Counted from the first letter of the stretch, positions 26,722 to 35,290 are shown. The stretch is 64,000 nucleotides of DNA from Flavobacterium collinsii (GCF_902804485.1 NZ_CADCST010000072.1:62001-126000), one strand, 5' to 3'. A program made the numbers and translations. The notes: generated from the sequence alone by a model not told the origin.

Positions 26722-27096
26722 ATGGGTGCCTTTGTAATTAGTAAGCGGTTTAATGATGAATATAAATTCGTGTTTACTTCGAGGAAGGGTAAAGTGATAT
26801 TTACAAGTCTGAGTTATGAATTGAAGTTTGAGTGCGAGGAGGATGTTGAGAAATTTAAGGTGAATATTGAAATGGCCAGGTTTTTAAAGTTTAAAGGTTC
26901 TGGAGGGAAGTATTTTTTTAAGTTGATGTTGGGGGAGGTTCACTTCGCGACGAGCCGAAAATACACTACTGAATTGCTTTTGCAAAAAGGAATTAAGGAG
27001 ATTGTTACTTATGCTTCGAAATCGGAAATTTTGGACTTCTCGTCGAGTGAGTCGATTTTTGAAGATGAGGTGGTTTTTGAGGAAGAGGAGGGGTAG
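26722..27096 (+). CDS. DUF1508 (YegP-like) domain protein
   Basis: 124 residues beginning GAFVISKRFNDEYKFVFTSRKGKVIFTS, the typical DUF1508/YegP motif in which a peptide strand pairs into a small beta sheet. A second, degenerate copy follows (SGGKYFFKLMLGEVHFATSRKYTT). The C-terminus is acidic (FEDEVVFEEEEG). Function is unknown. Cytoplasmic. The leader carries the AATCTAAAATCTAAAAT intergenic word. Confidence 0.82.
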   Translation: MGAFVISKRFNDEYKFVFTSRKGKVIFTSLSYELKFECEEDVEKFKVNIEMARFLKFKGSGGKYFFKLMLGEVHFATSRKYTTELLLQKGIKEIVTYASKSEILDFSSSESIFEDEVVFEEEEG

Positions 27097-27116
27097 GTAA
27101 AAGGAATTTCAATAAA

Positions 27117-27170
27117 AAAAATCCAAATTCCAATAATGCGCTATGTATTGTTGGAATTTGGATTTTTTTT
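27117..27170 (+). terminator. Terminator after the DUF1508 gene
   Basis: AATCCAAATTCCAA (27120-27133) pairs with TTGGAATTTGGATT (27151-27164) and is followed by T8. Confidence 0.88.
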
Positions 27171-27201
27171 ATTGGTTTTTTTTATGTCAAATTTTTGGCA
27201 T

Positions 27202-27230
27202 AAAAAAAAACCATCACAAGGATGGTTTTA
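27202..27230 (-). terminator. Terminator of the repeat-lipoprotein gene
   Basis: On the - strand, AAAACCATC and GATGGTTTT pair around CTTGT and are followed by a long T run. It lies 25 bp after the stop codon at 27255. Confidence 0.85.
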
Positions 27231-27254
27231 AAATTTTTAGAACTTAGGTTCTAA

Positions 27255-27467
27255 TTATTTTTTTACTTCTTCTACTTTAGCAGCAGCAGAGTCAACTTTA
27301 GCAGCAGCAGAATCAACAGTTGCAGCAGCAGAATCAACTACAGCAGCAGCAGAATCAACAGCAACAGCAGTAGAATCTACAGCTTCAGTAGCTGCAGCGT
27401 CAGCTTTTTTACAAGATACAACAGTTAAAACAGCAACAACAGCTAAACTTAAAAATACTTTTTTCAT
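27255..27467 (-). CDS. Small lipoprotein made of VDSAAAx heptad repeats
   Basis: 70 residues: a lipoprotein signal peptide with lipobox LTVVSC (Cys19), then KKADAAATEA, five tandem 7-residue units of the form VDSAAAx (residues 30-64), and VEEVKK. The heptad spacing of Val with small residues suggests an extended helix or coiled coil, as in Lpp-type or entericidin-like envelope lipoproteins, but I recognise no homologue with a known role. TATCTTTG on the - strand (27512-27505) fits a -7 box. The gene is single and has its own terminator. Confidence 0.85.
   Translation of the reverse strand: MKKVFLSLAVVAVLTVVSCKKADAAATEAVDSTAVAVDSAAAVVDSAAATVDSAAAKVDSAAAKVEEVKK
27276..27380 (-). repeat. 21-bp tandem coding repeat in the lipoprotein gene
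   Basis: Five in-frame 21-bp units rich in GCAGCAGCAGAATCAAC (as read on the + strand) encode the VDSAAAx heptads. In-frame gain or loss of units would change protein length without disrupting it. Confidence 0.85.
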
Positions 27468-27815
27468 CTTACTTTATTATAAAAGGTTAATTATTAATTC
27501 GTGGCAAAGATATAAATTTTTTAATATGTAAAATATTTTTTTAATTTTTTTTTAAAATATTTTCATTGCTCACGATTATCTTATTTATCAAATAATGTGC
27601 CAAAATAATAAAAATATGTTAAATTGTTGTATGTTTTGCCTAGTTTATTTTTTGTTGAAGATTCCATAAGAGAATTGGGGGTTTTTGTTCTCTTAGTTGC
27701 GGTTTGTTTTGTTTTTTGCGCATTATGGAGTTGTATCGGGAAAAACAAAAAGAGCTTATCTAAGCTCTTTTGTGTGTAATAATGTTGTTAGACTTCATAT
27801 GATTTGAAAAAACGG
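27468..27815. other. 348-bp AT-rich gap between the lipoprotein and waaA genes
   Basis: It holds the leader and -7 box of the lipoprotein gene (27505-27512), a very T/A-rich stretch (27510-27570), a hairpin TAAGAGAA/TTCTCTTA (27667-27695) without a T tail, and the waaA terminator (27747-27771). I see no open frame of convincing composition. Confidence 0.6.
27747..27775 (-). terminator. Terminator after waaA
   Basis: AAAAGAGCTTA and TAAGCTCTTTT form an 11-bp stem with a 2-nt loop as written. On the - strand it is followed by TTGTTTTTCC. Confidence 0.75.
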
Positions 27816-29045
27816 TTAAGCAACGATATTCATAATGCTGTCGGTAGCGCCTGTGTTGTCCTGAATATACGATTTGCAAATCTGACTTTTTTCTTCTAAA
27901 TATTCTTTATCATGAAGCAGGCGATCAAGATTCTGTTTTAGTTCAAGAGGATTAGAGATTACCAGGCATCCTCCAAGTTTGACCAGTTGAATAGCTTCGG
28001 CAAAATTGGAGTAATTGGGTCCAATCACAATTGGAATTCCAAATGTCGCGGGTTCCAGAATGTTGTGGATTCCCGGGTTTCCAAAACCACCTCCTACATA
28101 GGCGATTGTTCCATAACTGTAAATTTTAGTCAGTAATCCTATGGTATCTATAATAAAGACATTGTAGCTGGATAGGTCTTTGTCTTTTTTTTCTGAGAAT
28201 AAAACAGTCGATTTTGTGATTTGCGCTTTTAGGCTTGCAATCTGATCGGTTTTAATATTGTGCGGTGCAATGATGAATTTTATATCTTCGCCTGCCTGAT
28301 TGATATATTCGGCTAGTAATGCTTCGTCTTTAGGCCATGAACTTCCTATAACTATGGTCGGAGTATTGTTTTTGAATTGTTCTATAAAATCCAGTGTATT
28401 GTCTCTTTCTAGAATAGCATTTACGCGATCAAAGCGGGTGTCGCCTGAAACTACAACATTTTGAAAACCGATACGTTCTATTTTTTCTTTTGAGCTTTTA
28501 TTCTGAACAAAAAAGTAAGTGAATGCTTTTAGAGCTTTTCTGTAAAAACCACCATACCATTTAAAGAACATCTGATTGTCTCTGAAAATTCCGGAAATCA
28601 AATAAGTTGGAGTCTGACTCGTTTCTAATTGGCTTAGATAGTTCAGCCAGAATTCATATTTTATGAAAAAAGCCAGCTCGGGGTGGGCTAGTTTTAAAAA
28701 TTTTTTTGCATTGCTTTTGGTGTCGAGAGGAAGGTATAGTGTAACATTTGCAATAGTATTGTTTTTGCGCACTTCGTAACCGGAAGGAGAGAAAAAAGTA
28801 ATAATGATTTTGTGAGTGGGGTATTTTTCTTTGATTTTTTCAATTACTGGCAAGCCTTGTTCATATTCGCCAAGGGAGGCAGAATGAAACCAGATTGTTT
28901 TGTCTGAAGGTTTTATTTTTTCTTCGAGAATACTGAAAACGTTTTTGCGGCCCTCGATAAAAAGCTTAATTTTCGGACTAAAAAGCGCTACAATTTTCAG
29001 AAAAAAGCCAGCAATAGAAATAACTAAATTATAGAGAAAAAGCAT
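27816..29045 (-). CDS. waaA: 3-deoxy-D-manno-octulosonic acid transferase
   Basis: A 409-residue GT30 enzyme that adds Kdo to lipid A precursor at the inner membrane. An N-terminal membrane segment (about 5-25) is followed by the acceptor-domain motif WFHSASLGEYEQGLPVIE, which includes the catalytic glutamate. Then come FIKYEFWLNYL, VSGDTRFDRV and, in the nucleotide-binding half, YVGGGFGNPGIHNILEPATFG. The length is normal. It indicates a lipid A/Kdo outer membrane and is divergent from the sugar aminotransferase gene. Confidence 0.93.
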   Translation of the reverse strand: MLFLYNLVISIAGFFLKIVALFSPKIKLFIEGRKNVFSILEEKIKPSDKTIWFHSASLGEYEQGLPVIEKIKEKYPTHKIIITFFSPSGYEVRKNNTIANVTLYLPLDTKSNAKKFLKLAHPELAFFIKYEFWLNYLSQLETSQTPTYLISGIFRDNQMFFKWYGGFYRKALKAFTYFFVQNKSSKEKIERIGFQNVVVSGDTRFDRVNAILERDNTLDFIEQFKNNTPTIVIGSSWPKDEALLAEYINQAGEDIKFIIAPHNIKTDQIASLKAQITKSTVLFSEKKDKDLSSYNVFIIDTIGLLTKIYSYGTIAYVGGGFGNPGIHNILEPATFGIPIVIGPNYSNFAEAIQLVKLGGCLVISNPLELKQNLDRLLHDKEYLEEKSQICKSYIQDNTGATDSIMNIVA

Positions 29046-29090
29046 CTGTTTGTTTTTGTGGCTAAATTACGGTTCTTTCGATTATTTTCA

Positions 29091-29121
29091 TTGGTTTGAA
29101 GGTATTAAATAACTATTTTTG
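29091..29121 (+). promoter_or_regulatory. Candidate promoter of the aminotransferase-galE unit
   Basis: TTG at 29091-29093 and TATTTTTG at 29114-29121, with a 20-bp spacer, about 50 bp before the start codon. Confidence 0.58.
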
Positions 29122-29180
29122 TTCCTCCTTTTAGAGACGCTGTATGAAATGCAAGTCTTTAATTTTAAAATATATTGAAA

Positions 29181-30314
29181 ATGAAAAAAATTCAAATGGT
29201 TGACCTAAAAAGTCAATACGAAAAAATAAAAACTACAGTTGATGCCTCTATTCAGGAGGTTTTGGATACCAATACTTATATTAATGGGCCTCTTGTACAT
29301 CAGTTCCAGAAAAATCTGGAAGACTATCTGGGAGCAAAACATGTGATTCCGTGTGCAAATGGAACAGATGCTTTGCAGATTGCCATGATGGGATTGGATT
29401 TAAAACCGGGCGATGAGGTGATTACTGCCGATTTTACTTTTGCAGCTACAGTTGAAGTTATTGCTTTATTGCAATTAACTCCTGTTTTGGTTGATGTGGA
29501 TGTGGTAAATATGAACATCGATATCGAAGCAATTAAAAAAGCAATTACACCTAAAACAAAAGCTATTGTTCCAGTACATTTATTTGGACGTGCAGCGAAC
29601 ATGGATGCCATTATGGAAATTGCTGCCGAGCACAATTTATATGTAATCGAAGACAATGCGCAGGCAATAGGAGCAGATTATATTTCTAAATCGGGAGTAA
29701 AAAGCAAAGTTGGGGTAATTGGTCATGTAGCGGCTACTTCTTTTTTTCCATCTAAAAATTTAGGTTGTTATGGAGATGGAGGAGCAATTTTTACTAATGA
29801 CGATAAATTAGCGCACATTATCCGTGGAATCGTAAATCACGGAATGTACGAGCGTTATCATCATGATGTTGTAGGTGTGAATTCACGTTTGGATAGTATT
29901 CAGGCAGGAGTTTTGAATGCGAAATTGCCATTGTTGGATGAGTACAATGCAGCGCGTCGTTTGGCGGCTACAAAATACAATGCGGCTTTTGCAGGAAATA
30001 CACATATTATTACACCTGAATTTGATGCAAACGAAAATGATCATGTTTTCCATCAGTATGTATTGAGAATTATTGATGCAGATCGTAATGCTTTGATGCA
30101 GCATTTATTGGATAAAGCAATTCCTTGTGCTATTTATTATCCAATTCCATTGCATTCGCAAAAAGCTTATGTAGATTCTCGTTATAAAGAAGAGCAGTTT
30201 CCGGTAACCAACCAATTGGTAAAAGAAGTAATTGCTTTGCCAATGCATACAGAACTGGATGATGAGCAAATTAAATTTATAACGGATTCTGTTTTGGAAT
30301 TTTTGAATAAATAA
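29181..30314 (+). CDS. DegT/DnrJ/EryC1/StrS-family sugar aminotransferase
   Basis: 377 residues from the ATG at 29181; a TTG six bases upstream is in frame but unneeded. PLP-dependent fold type I: ANGTDALQIAM (phosphate-binding), VIEDNAQAIGA, and the Schiff-base lysine Lys192 in FFPSKNLGCYGDGGA. Such enzymes make amino sugars from nucleotide-keto sugars for O-antigen or other surface glycans. It is followed after 44 bp by galE, consistent with a nucleotide-sugar pathway; the exact sugar cannot be told. Confidence 0.9.
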   Translation: MKKIQMVDLKSQYEKIKTTVDASIQEVLDTNTYINGPLVHQFQKNLEDYLGAKHVIPCANGTDALQIAMMGLDLKPGDEVITADFTFAATVEVIALLQLTPVLVDVDVVNMNIDIEAIKKAITPKTKAIVPVHLFGRAANMDAIMEIAAEHNLYVIEDNAQAIGADYISKSGVKSKVGVIGHVAATSFFPSKNLGCYGDGGAIFTNDDKLAHIIRGIVNHGMYERYHHDVVGVNSRLDSIQAGVLNAKLPLLDEYNAARRLAATKYNAAFAGNTHIITPEFDANENDHVFHQYVLRIIDADRNALMQHLLDKAIPCAIYYPIPLHSQKAYVDSRYKEEQFPVTNQLVKEVIALPMHTELDDEQIKFITDSVLEFLNK

Positions 30315-30358
30315 ATAAAGATTAAACCAAATAAACAACAACACAAAATAACCACAAA

Positions 30359-31372
30359 ATGAAAGTATTAGTAACAGGAGGATTGGGATTTATCGGTTCT
30401 CATACTGTAGTCGAATTGCAAAACGAAGGATTTGAAGTAGTAATCATTGATAATCTTTCCAATTCTACAGAAGATGTTTTAAAAGGAATCACAGCCATTA
30501 CAGGTAAGACACCTTTATTTGAAAAATTAGATTTAAGGGAAAAAGCAGCTGTTCGGGAGTTTTTTAAAAAACATAGTGATGTTACAGGAGTAATTCATTT
30601 TGCGGCTTCAAAAGCAGTTGGAGAAAGTGTTGAGAATCCATTGTTGTACTATGAAAACAATATTGCTTCATTAGTATATTTATTGCAGGAATTACAACAA
30701 AAACCAGAGGCAAGTTTTATTTTTAGTTCATCTTGTACGGTTTATGGTCAGGCTGAAAAAATGCCAATTACGGAGGATGCTCCGGTACAGGCGGCAATTT
30801 CTCCTTATGGAAATACGAAACAAATAGGGGAAGAGATTATTACAGATACGGCCAAAGTTACCAATATCAGTGCTATTTTGTTGCGTTATTTTAACCCGGT
30901 TGGGGCTCATGCTACAACTGAAATTGGAGAATTGCCAATCGGTGTTCCTCAAAACTTAGTGCCTTTTATTACGCAAACAGGAGTAGGATTACGTCAGGAA
31001 TTATCGGTTTTTGGAGATGATTATCCAACTCAGGACGGAACAGCAGTTCGTGATTATATTCATGTGGTAGATTTAGCGAAAGCGCACGTAATTGCGTTGC
31101 AGCGTTTGTTTAATAAAAAGAACTTGCAGAAAGTGGAAACGTTTAATTTAGGAACTGGAAAAGGAAGTTCGGTTTTGGAAGTGATTCATAGTTTTGAAAA
31201 AGTAAGCGATAAAAAATTACCCTATAAAATTATGCCGCGTCGCGAAGGAGATATTACCGAAGCCTACGCAAATACAGATAAAGCAAACAGTGTTTTGGGC
31301 TGGAAAGCACAATTAAGTTTAGACGAAGCCATGGCAAGTGCCTGGAAATGGGAACAGAAAGTTCGTTCTTAA
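30359..31372 (+). CDS. galE: UDP-glucose 4-epimerase
   Basis: A 337-residue short-chain dehydrogenase-type epimerase interconverting UDP-glucose and UDP-galactose. The NAD-binding GGLGFIGSH starts at residue 7, the serine of FSSSCTVYG is followed by Tyr150 and Lys154 of SPYGNTK, and NPVGAH and the C-terminal YANTDKA region fit GalE. Some homologues accept N-acetylated sugars. It is probably co-transcribed with the upstream aminotransferase and ended by a strong terminator. Confidence 0.92.
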   Translation: MKVLVTGGLGFIGSHTVVELQNEGFEVVIIDNLSNSTEDVLKGITAITGKTPLFEKLDLREKAAVREFFKKHSDVTGVIHFAASKAVGESVENPLLYYENNIASLVYLLQELQQKPEASFIFSSSCTVYGQAEKMPITEDAPVQAAISPYGNTKQIGEEIITDTAKVTNISAILLRYFNPVGAHATTEIGELPIGVPQNLVPFITQTGVGLRQELSVFGDDYPTQDGTAVRDYIHVVDLAKAHVIALQRLFNKKNLQKVETFNLGTGKGSSVLEVIHSFEKVSDKKLPYKIMPRREGDITEAYANTDKANSVLGWKAQLSLDEAMASAWKWEQKVRS

Positions 31373-31398
31373 TTTTTTTCAGACGAAAATAAAATATA

Positions 31399-31440
31399 AG
31401 AAAACCCCCAAATAATCTAAAAATTATTTGGGGGTTTTAT
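31399..31440 (+). terminator. Terminator after galE
   Basis: A 16-bp perfect stem, AAAACCCCCAAATAAT (31401-31416) with ATTATTTGGGGGTTTT (31423-31438), then ATTTTT. Confidence 0.92.
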
Positions 31441-31490
31441 TTTTGGCTTAATTTATTTTTATAAATTTGTAAGAATAAATTGTAGGAATT

Positions 31491-31688
31491 ATGAAGGGGA
31501 AAAAAGAAGAAGTTAGAGCTAGCAAGGTGGAAGAGCCTGCTGTAGAATATGAAGTTCAAAAATCTAAATTTAAAAGAATTGATCAGGAAACTTTTGATTT
31601 TGATGCCGAGTTTGCAAAAGGACTGACTCCAGAGGAATTTAAAGCTGAAATGTTTAAGAGGATTCAAGCTTATCCGTGGAAAAAGTAA
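31491..31688 (+). CDS. Small protein, possible antitoxin of a toxin-antitoxin pair
   Basis: 65 charged residues (KGKKEEVRASKVEEPAVEYEV, then a helix-forming LTPEEFKAEMFKRIQAYPWKK). I see no DNA-binding motif. Its last 13 bases overlap the next frame, whose product looks like a RelE/ParE-fold toxin, so antitoxin is the most economical reading, by position and size only. TAAATTTG at 31462-31469 with TTTG 16 bp upstream may be the promoter; it sits right after the galE terminator. Confidence 0.6.
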   Translation: MKGKKEEVRASKVEEPAVEYEVQKSKFKRIDQETFDFDAEFAKGLTPEEFKAEMFKRIQAYPWKK

Positions 31689-31993
31689 TTTTTGAAAAAG
31701 AAGTTCTTGACTATTTTGATGATTTAGTTTTTGCACTTTTTAAAGAGGAGTATTTTGGTTTTCCTGAATCAGCTCAGAATTATGTAGATAAGATAGTTGT
31801 TTTTATTATTTCAGATATTTCGAGTTTTCCTCACAAGAAAACACCAAAAATACTCCAATATTTAGGTTCAAATTATATTTTTTACAAACCCAATGCCAAA
31901 ACAATCTGGTATATCTTCTTTGAAAAAAGAAATCAAAATTATTTGATAACCGGAATTGTAAATAATTACAGTGCAGAAGCAAAAGGGTTATAA
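31676..31993 (+). CDS. RelE/ParE-like small protein, possible toxin
   Basis: 105 residues, GTG start at 31676 inside the upstream gene. The order of elements fits the RelE/ParE fold: a first strand and helix (VIFEKEVLDYFDDLVFALF), a second helical part, then three beta strands at the C-terminus (YIFYKPNAKTIWYIFFEKRNQNYLITGIVNN). Family toxins are ribosome-dependent RNases or gyrase poisons; which one, if either, cannot be judged here. Translational coupling to the small upstream gene is the usual antitoxin-first layout. Confidence 0.6.
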   Translation: MEKVIFEKEVLDYFDDLVFALFKEEYFGFPESAQNYVDKIVVFIISDISSFPHKKTPKILQYLGSNYIFYKPNAKTIWYIFFEKRNQNYLITGIVNNYSAEAKGL

Positions 31994-31997
31994 AAAA

Positions 31998-32037
31998 CAA
32001 AATCCTCATAAACAATCTTGTTCATGAGGATTTTTTA
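31998..32037. terminator. Terminator after the putative toxin-antitoxin pair
   Basis: AAAATCCTCAT pairs with ATGAGGATTTTT, with an inner AACAA/TTGTT stem. It may also serve fabD on the - strand. Confidence 0.85.
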
Positions 32038-32058
32038 TTGATATAGTTTTTCAACTGA

Positions 32059-32085
32059 TCACTAAAAACGGAGACTGAATACTAA
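32059..32085. repeat. Intergenic word ACTAAAAACnGnGACTGAA
   Basis: This stretch downstream of fabD nearly matches 40048-40074 between aceB and aceA (about 20 of 24 positions). It is one of several dispersed intergenic words in the window. Confidence 0.5.
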
Positions 32086-32961
32086 CTATGCATTCGCAGT
32101 AACCGCTTCTTTATCAATTTTGTTGATCAAGCCTGCTAATACTTTTCCTGGACCAACTTCAGTAAATAAAGTAGCGCCGTCAGCGATCATTTGCTGAACA
32201 GATTGTGTCCATCTTACCGGAGCAGTCAATTGTATAATTAAGTTCTTTTTGATTTCATTTGCATCAGAAACAGCATTTGCGGTTACGTTTTGGTAAACCG
32301 GACAAACAGGAGTTGAGAATGTAGTTGCTTCAATTGCGGCAGCTAATTCTTCTCTTGCTGGTTCCATCATCGGAGAGTGGAATGCTCCTCCAACAGGTAA
32401 AATTAGAGCGCGTTTTGCTCCGGCAGCTTTCATAGCTTCACAAGCTTTTTCAACTGCAGAAGTTTCTCCTGAAATTACCAATTGTCCCGGGCAGTTATAA
32501 TTTGCTGCAACAACGATTCCGTCAATAGAAGCACAAACCTCTTCAACGATATTATCAGCCAAGCCTAAAACCGCAGCCATTGTTGATGGAGTAATTTCGC
32601 AAGCTTTTTGCATAGCTAAAGCACGTTGAGAAACTAATTTAAGACCATCTTCAAAAGATAAAGTTCCGTTTGCAACCAATGCTGAAAATTCTCCTAAAGA
32701 ATGTCCTGCAACCATTTCAGGTTTAAAATCTTCGCCTAAAGTTTTTGCTAAAATAACCGAATGTAAAAATACTGCCGGTTGTGTAACTTTAGTTTCTTTT
32801 AGTTCTTCGGCAGTACCTTCAAACATGATATCTGTAATTCTAAAACCTAAAATTTCATTAGCTTTTTCGAACAATTCTTTGGCTAAAGCCGATGTTTCAT
32901 ATAGGTCCTTGCCCATTCCTGTAAATTGTGCGCCCTGACCCGGAAATACGTATGCTTTCAT
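32086..32961 (-). CDS. fabD: Malonyl-CoA:ACP transacylase
   Basis: A 291-residue enzyme loading malonyl groups on acyl carrier protein for fatty acid synthesis. FPGQGAQ at residue 6, nucleophile Ser88 in GHSLGEFSA, and catalytic His195 in GGAFHSPMM are all present. The length is normal. It is isolated from other fab genes. TATTTTTG at 33024-33017 on the - strand may be its -7 box. Confidence 0.95.
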   Translation of the reverse strand: MKAYVFPGQGAQFTGMGKDLYETSALAKELFEKANEILGFRITDIMFEGTAEELKETKVTQPAVFLHSVILAKTLGEDFKPEMVAGHSLGEFSALVANGTLSFEDGLKLVSQRALAMQKACEITPSTMAAVLGLADNIVEEVCASIDGIVVAANYNCPGQLVISGETSAVEKACEAMKAAGAKRALILPVGGAFHSPMMEPAREELAAAIEATTFSTPVCPVYQNVTANAVSDANEIKKNLIIQLTAPVRWTQSVQQMIADGATLFTEVGPGKVLAGLINKIDKEAVTANA

Positions 32962-33032
32962 TTGTCTAATTTAAAGATTGAATTTTTTGAATTGAAAATT
33001 AGTTTCAATTGAAAGGCAAAAATAGCATTTTT

Positions 33033-33395
33033 TTATTTCGTATAATCTTTAAACATGTAAATCCATGCTAATCTTGAAAATCGAAGATTAAAAGAAGTGA
33101 GCAGGGTAATGACGATAGCGATAATTGGAATAATTCTTAAATCGAAGTTTTTTTCGAAGAAAAATTGTGCAATACAATACGTTGCAATTCCCTGAGCGAC
33201 TGTTAATCCGTAGTTTACATACATAGCGCCAAAGAAATAACCAGGTTCTTTTTGAAATTTGTAATTACAATGACTGCAAAATTCGTTCATCTTTGGAAGG
33301 CCAAAAGTGAAAAAAATATTTTTATCTGTAAAAACTTTTCCTTTATGACAAATAGGACATTCGTTGCTTAAAATATGAGTTAATGCACTTGACAT
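33033..33395 (-). CDS. DUF983 membrane protein with zinc ribbon
   Basis: 120 residues: a four-cysteine zinc-binding part (Cys13, Cys16, Cys40, Cys43; CPIC...CSHC) followed by two membrane helices (about 55-77 and 85-105). The stretch KEPGYFFGAMYVNYG is characteristic of DUF983. Function unknown. TACCTTTG on the - strand (33427-33420) just upstream is a candidate -7 box. Confidence 0.88.
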   Translation of the reverse strand: MSSALTHILSNECPICHKGKVFTDKNIFFTFGLPKMNEFCSHCNYKFQKEPGYFFGAMYVNYGLTVAQGIATYCIAQFFFEKNFDLRIIPIIAIVITLLTSFNLRFSRLAWIYMFKDYTK

Positions 33396-33580
33396 GATCT
33401 TGTTGTTTTTTATTTATACAAAGGTAATCCAGAGTAGGATTAAAGTCTTTTTTATATCTTCGCTACTTATAGCACAATAAAGACATTTATTGTGACATCG
33501 CCTACCTTAAACGAATTTGTAAACGAAAAACATGATTGGGCGATCGGATATGTAACCAATAAAAAATAAATTCTACAGAT

Positions 33581-34444
33581 ATGAAAAAATACCCGGTTTA
33601 TAGTGTTCAGAATTTTAGCTGCAATGATATTCATCGTGATTTTTATGTCAATACCTTCAAAGAGCATTTAAAAAGTCACAGTTTTGTAGAGGAGCCGCAC
33701 CGGCATGATTCGTATCTTATGGTGTTTTTTACGAAAGGCTCGGGACAGCATGAAGTTGATTTTGATCAGTTCGAAATCAAAAAAGGAAGCTTGTTTGTGT
33801 TGCAGCCCGGACAAATGCACCATTGGAGCTTATCTGAAGATATTGAGGGCTTTGTGATTATTTTTTCACAGGAATTGTATAATTTATATTTCGGACAGAA
33901 AAATATTAACGAGTATAATTTTTACCATTCGATTCACAATCGGCCGGAAATGGTTTTTGAAGAAAAAGGAATTCTTAAAATCAGGCTTTATTTTGATTTG
34001 TTAATTCAGGAGAGTGTTCAGGACAACAGGTATCAACTCGATAAAATGCTGAATTTATTAGATTGTATTCATATTGAAATTGCGCGTAAGTACAATGAGA
34101 CTTACTCGCATCAGGCGCATTCGTATAATATAAAAATTGATAAGTTCGAAATGCTTTTAGAACAATATTTTAAACAGGAAAAATTACCCTCTTTTTATGC
34201 GGAGAAACTAAGTATCACTTTAAAACATCTAAATCGGATCTGTAATGAAATTCTACAAAAAACCGCAACAGAAGTTATTACGGATCGAGTGATTTTGGAG
34301 ATAAAAAGAATGTTGATAGATAAGCAATTAGCAGTTAATGAAGTTGCCTTTAAAGTGGGTTACGAAGATTACTCTTATTTCTCTAGATTCTTCAAAAAAC
34401 AAACCGGAATGTCGCCTACAGAATTTCGAAATACTGTGCGATAA
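33581..34444 (+). CDS. AraC-family transcriptional regulator
   Basis: 287 residues. An N-terminal cupin-like effector domain (FVEEPHRHDSYLMVFFTKGSGQHEVDFDQFEIKKGSLFVLQPGQMHHW) is followed by a C-terminal AraC HTH of ~100 residues ending in VAFKVGYEDYSYFSRFFKKQTGMSPTEFR. It should bind a small molecule and regulate targets. The neighbouring convergent YceI-ferredoxin-pirin genes are possible but unproven targets. Monocistronic. Confidence 0.9.
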   Translation: MKKYPVYSVQNFSCNDIHRDFYVNTFKEHLKSHSFVEEPHRHDSYLMVFFTKGSGQHEVDFDQFEIKKGSLFVLQPGQMHHWSLSEDIEGFVIIFSQELYNLYFGQKNINEYNFYHSIHNRPEMVFEEKGILKIRLYFDLLIQESVQDNRYQLDKMLNLLDCIHIEIARKYNETYSHQAHSYNIKIDKFEMLLEQYFKQEKLPSFYAEKLSITLKHLNRICNEILQKTATEVITDRVILEIKRMLIDKQLAVNEVAFKVGYEDYSYFSRFFKKQTGMSPTEFRNTVR

Positions 34445-34454
34445 GCTTTTTCTG

Positions 34455-34511
34455 CCACGAATTCACGGATTATTTTTAAGCTTTGTGTAATAAAAATTCG
34501 TGAATTCGTGG
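34455..34511. repeat. Perfect inverted repeat with the CCACGAATTCACG word
   Basis: CCACGAATTCACG (34455-34467) and its exact complement CGTGAATTCGTGG (34499-34511) lie 31 bp apart, directly downstream of the AraC gene. It has no T run of its own; the true terminator follows. Confidence 0.75.
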
Positions 34512-34517
34512 TAAACA

Positions 34518-34551
34518 AAAAAATCCTGTACTTGAAAAGCACAGGATTTTA
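34518..34551. terminator. Bidirectional terminator between the AraC and YceI genes
   Basis: AAAATCCTGT/ACAGGATTTT with an inner C/G pair and A and T runs, between convergent genes. Confidence 0.85.
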
Positions 34552-34583
34552 TAACCAATCAAATTAAATCTATTTTTGAAGAA

Positions 34584-35117
34584 TTAAGCTTGTTTTGCAA
34601 ACTGTAGTTCAATGTTCAAACGGACTTCTTCGCCTACCAAAACGCCTCCTGTTTCAAGGGCTGAGTTCCAGTTTAAGCCCCAATCTTTACGATTAATTTT
34701 TCCTTCGATGCTTAATCCTGCTTTTGTGTTTCCCCATGGATCAGTCATAATTCCGCTAAATTCTACCGGAAAAGTTACTGATTTCGAAACACCTTTGATG
34801 TTTAAGTCTCCGGTTAATTCATAAGCACCATCATTGATTTTTTTGAAAGAAGAACCTTTAAATGTCAGTTTTGGATGATTTTCGGCATCAAAGAAATCGC
34901 TGCTTCTTAAGTGATTGTCTCTATCTGCATTTGCAGTATCGATAGAAGTGATGTCTCCTGTAAATTCGATTGCAGCATTTTCGAAGTTGTCTCCATCTGT
35001 ATTGATTGTTGCATTGTAAGTTCCGAATTTACCTGAAACATTTGTAAACATCATATGTTTAACTTTAAAACCGATTTCTGAATGTGTTGGGTCAATTGAC
35101 CATTTTGTAGTTGCCAT
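34584..35117 (-). CDS. YceI family protein
   Basis: 177 residues from MATTKWSIDPTHSEIGFKVKHM; the frame continues upstream to 35159 but the extra residues do not match the family. YceI proteins form a lipocalin-like barrel that binds isoprenoid or other amphiphiles. Motifs include DPTHSEIGFKVKHMMFTNVSG and HLRSSDFFDAENHPKLTFKG. No signal peptide, so it is the cytoplasmic type. It shares a strand with the ferredoxin and pirin genes, and TAACTTTG (35164-35157, - strand) may be its own -7 box. Confidence 0.92.
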   Translation of the reverse strand: MATTKWSIDPTHSEIGFKVKHMMFTNVSGKFGTYNATINTDGDNFENAAIEFTGDITSIDTANADRDNHLRSSDFFDAENHPKLTFKGSSFKKINDGAYELTGDLNIKGVSKSVTFPVEFSGIMTDPWGNTKAGLSIEGKINRKDWGLNWNSALETGGVLVGEEVRLNIELQFAKQA

Positions 35118-35290
35118 AATTTTATTTTTTAAATAATTAATTTCATTTTGATAGGACAAAGTTACGGCAGTAGTGAGAGTAAGGGACTTAACCTAGATTA
35201 AGAAACAAAAAATGCGATGACTTTTTTGAGTATCGCATCTTTTATTGTTGCTTTGAGAGCTCCCGATTAGAGGGAAGAGTCTTGTTTTTT

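Noticed and set aside
27276..27380. Tandem repeats as a CRISPR array
   Set aside because: Units are contiguous, coding and in frame, with no spacers and no cas genes.
27667..27695. Hairpin TAAGAGAA/TTCTCTTA as a terminator
   Set aside because: No T run on either strand and no gene ending next to it.
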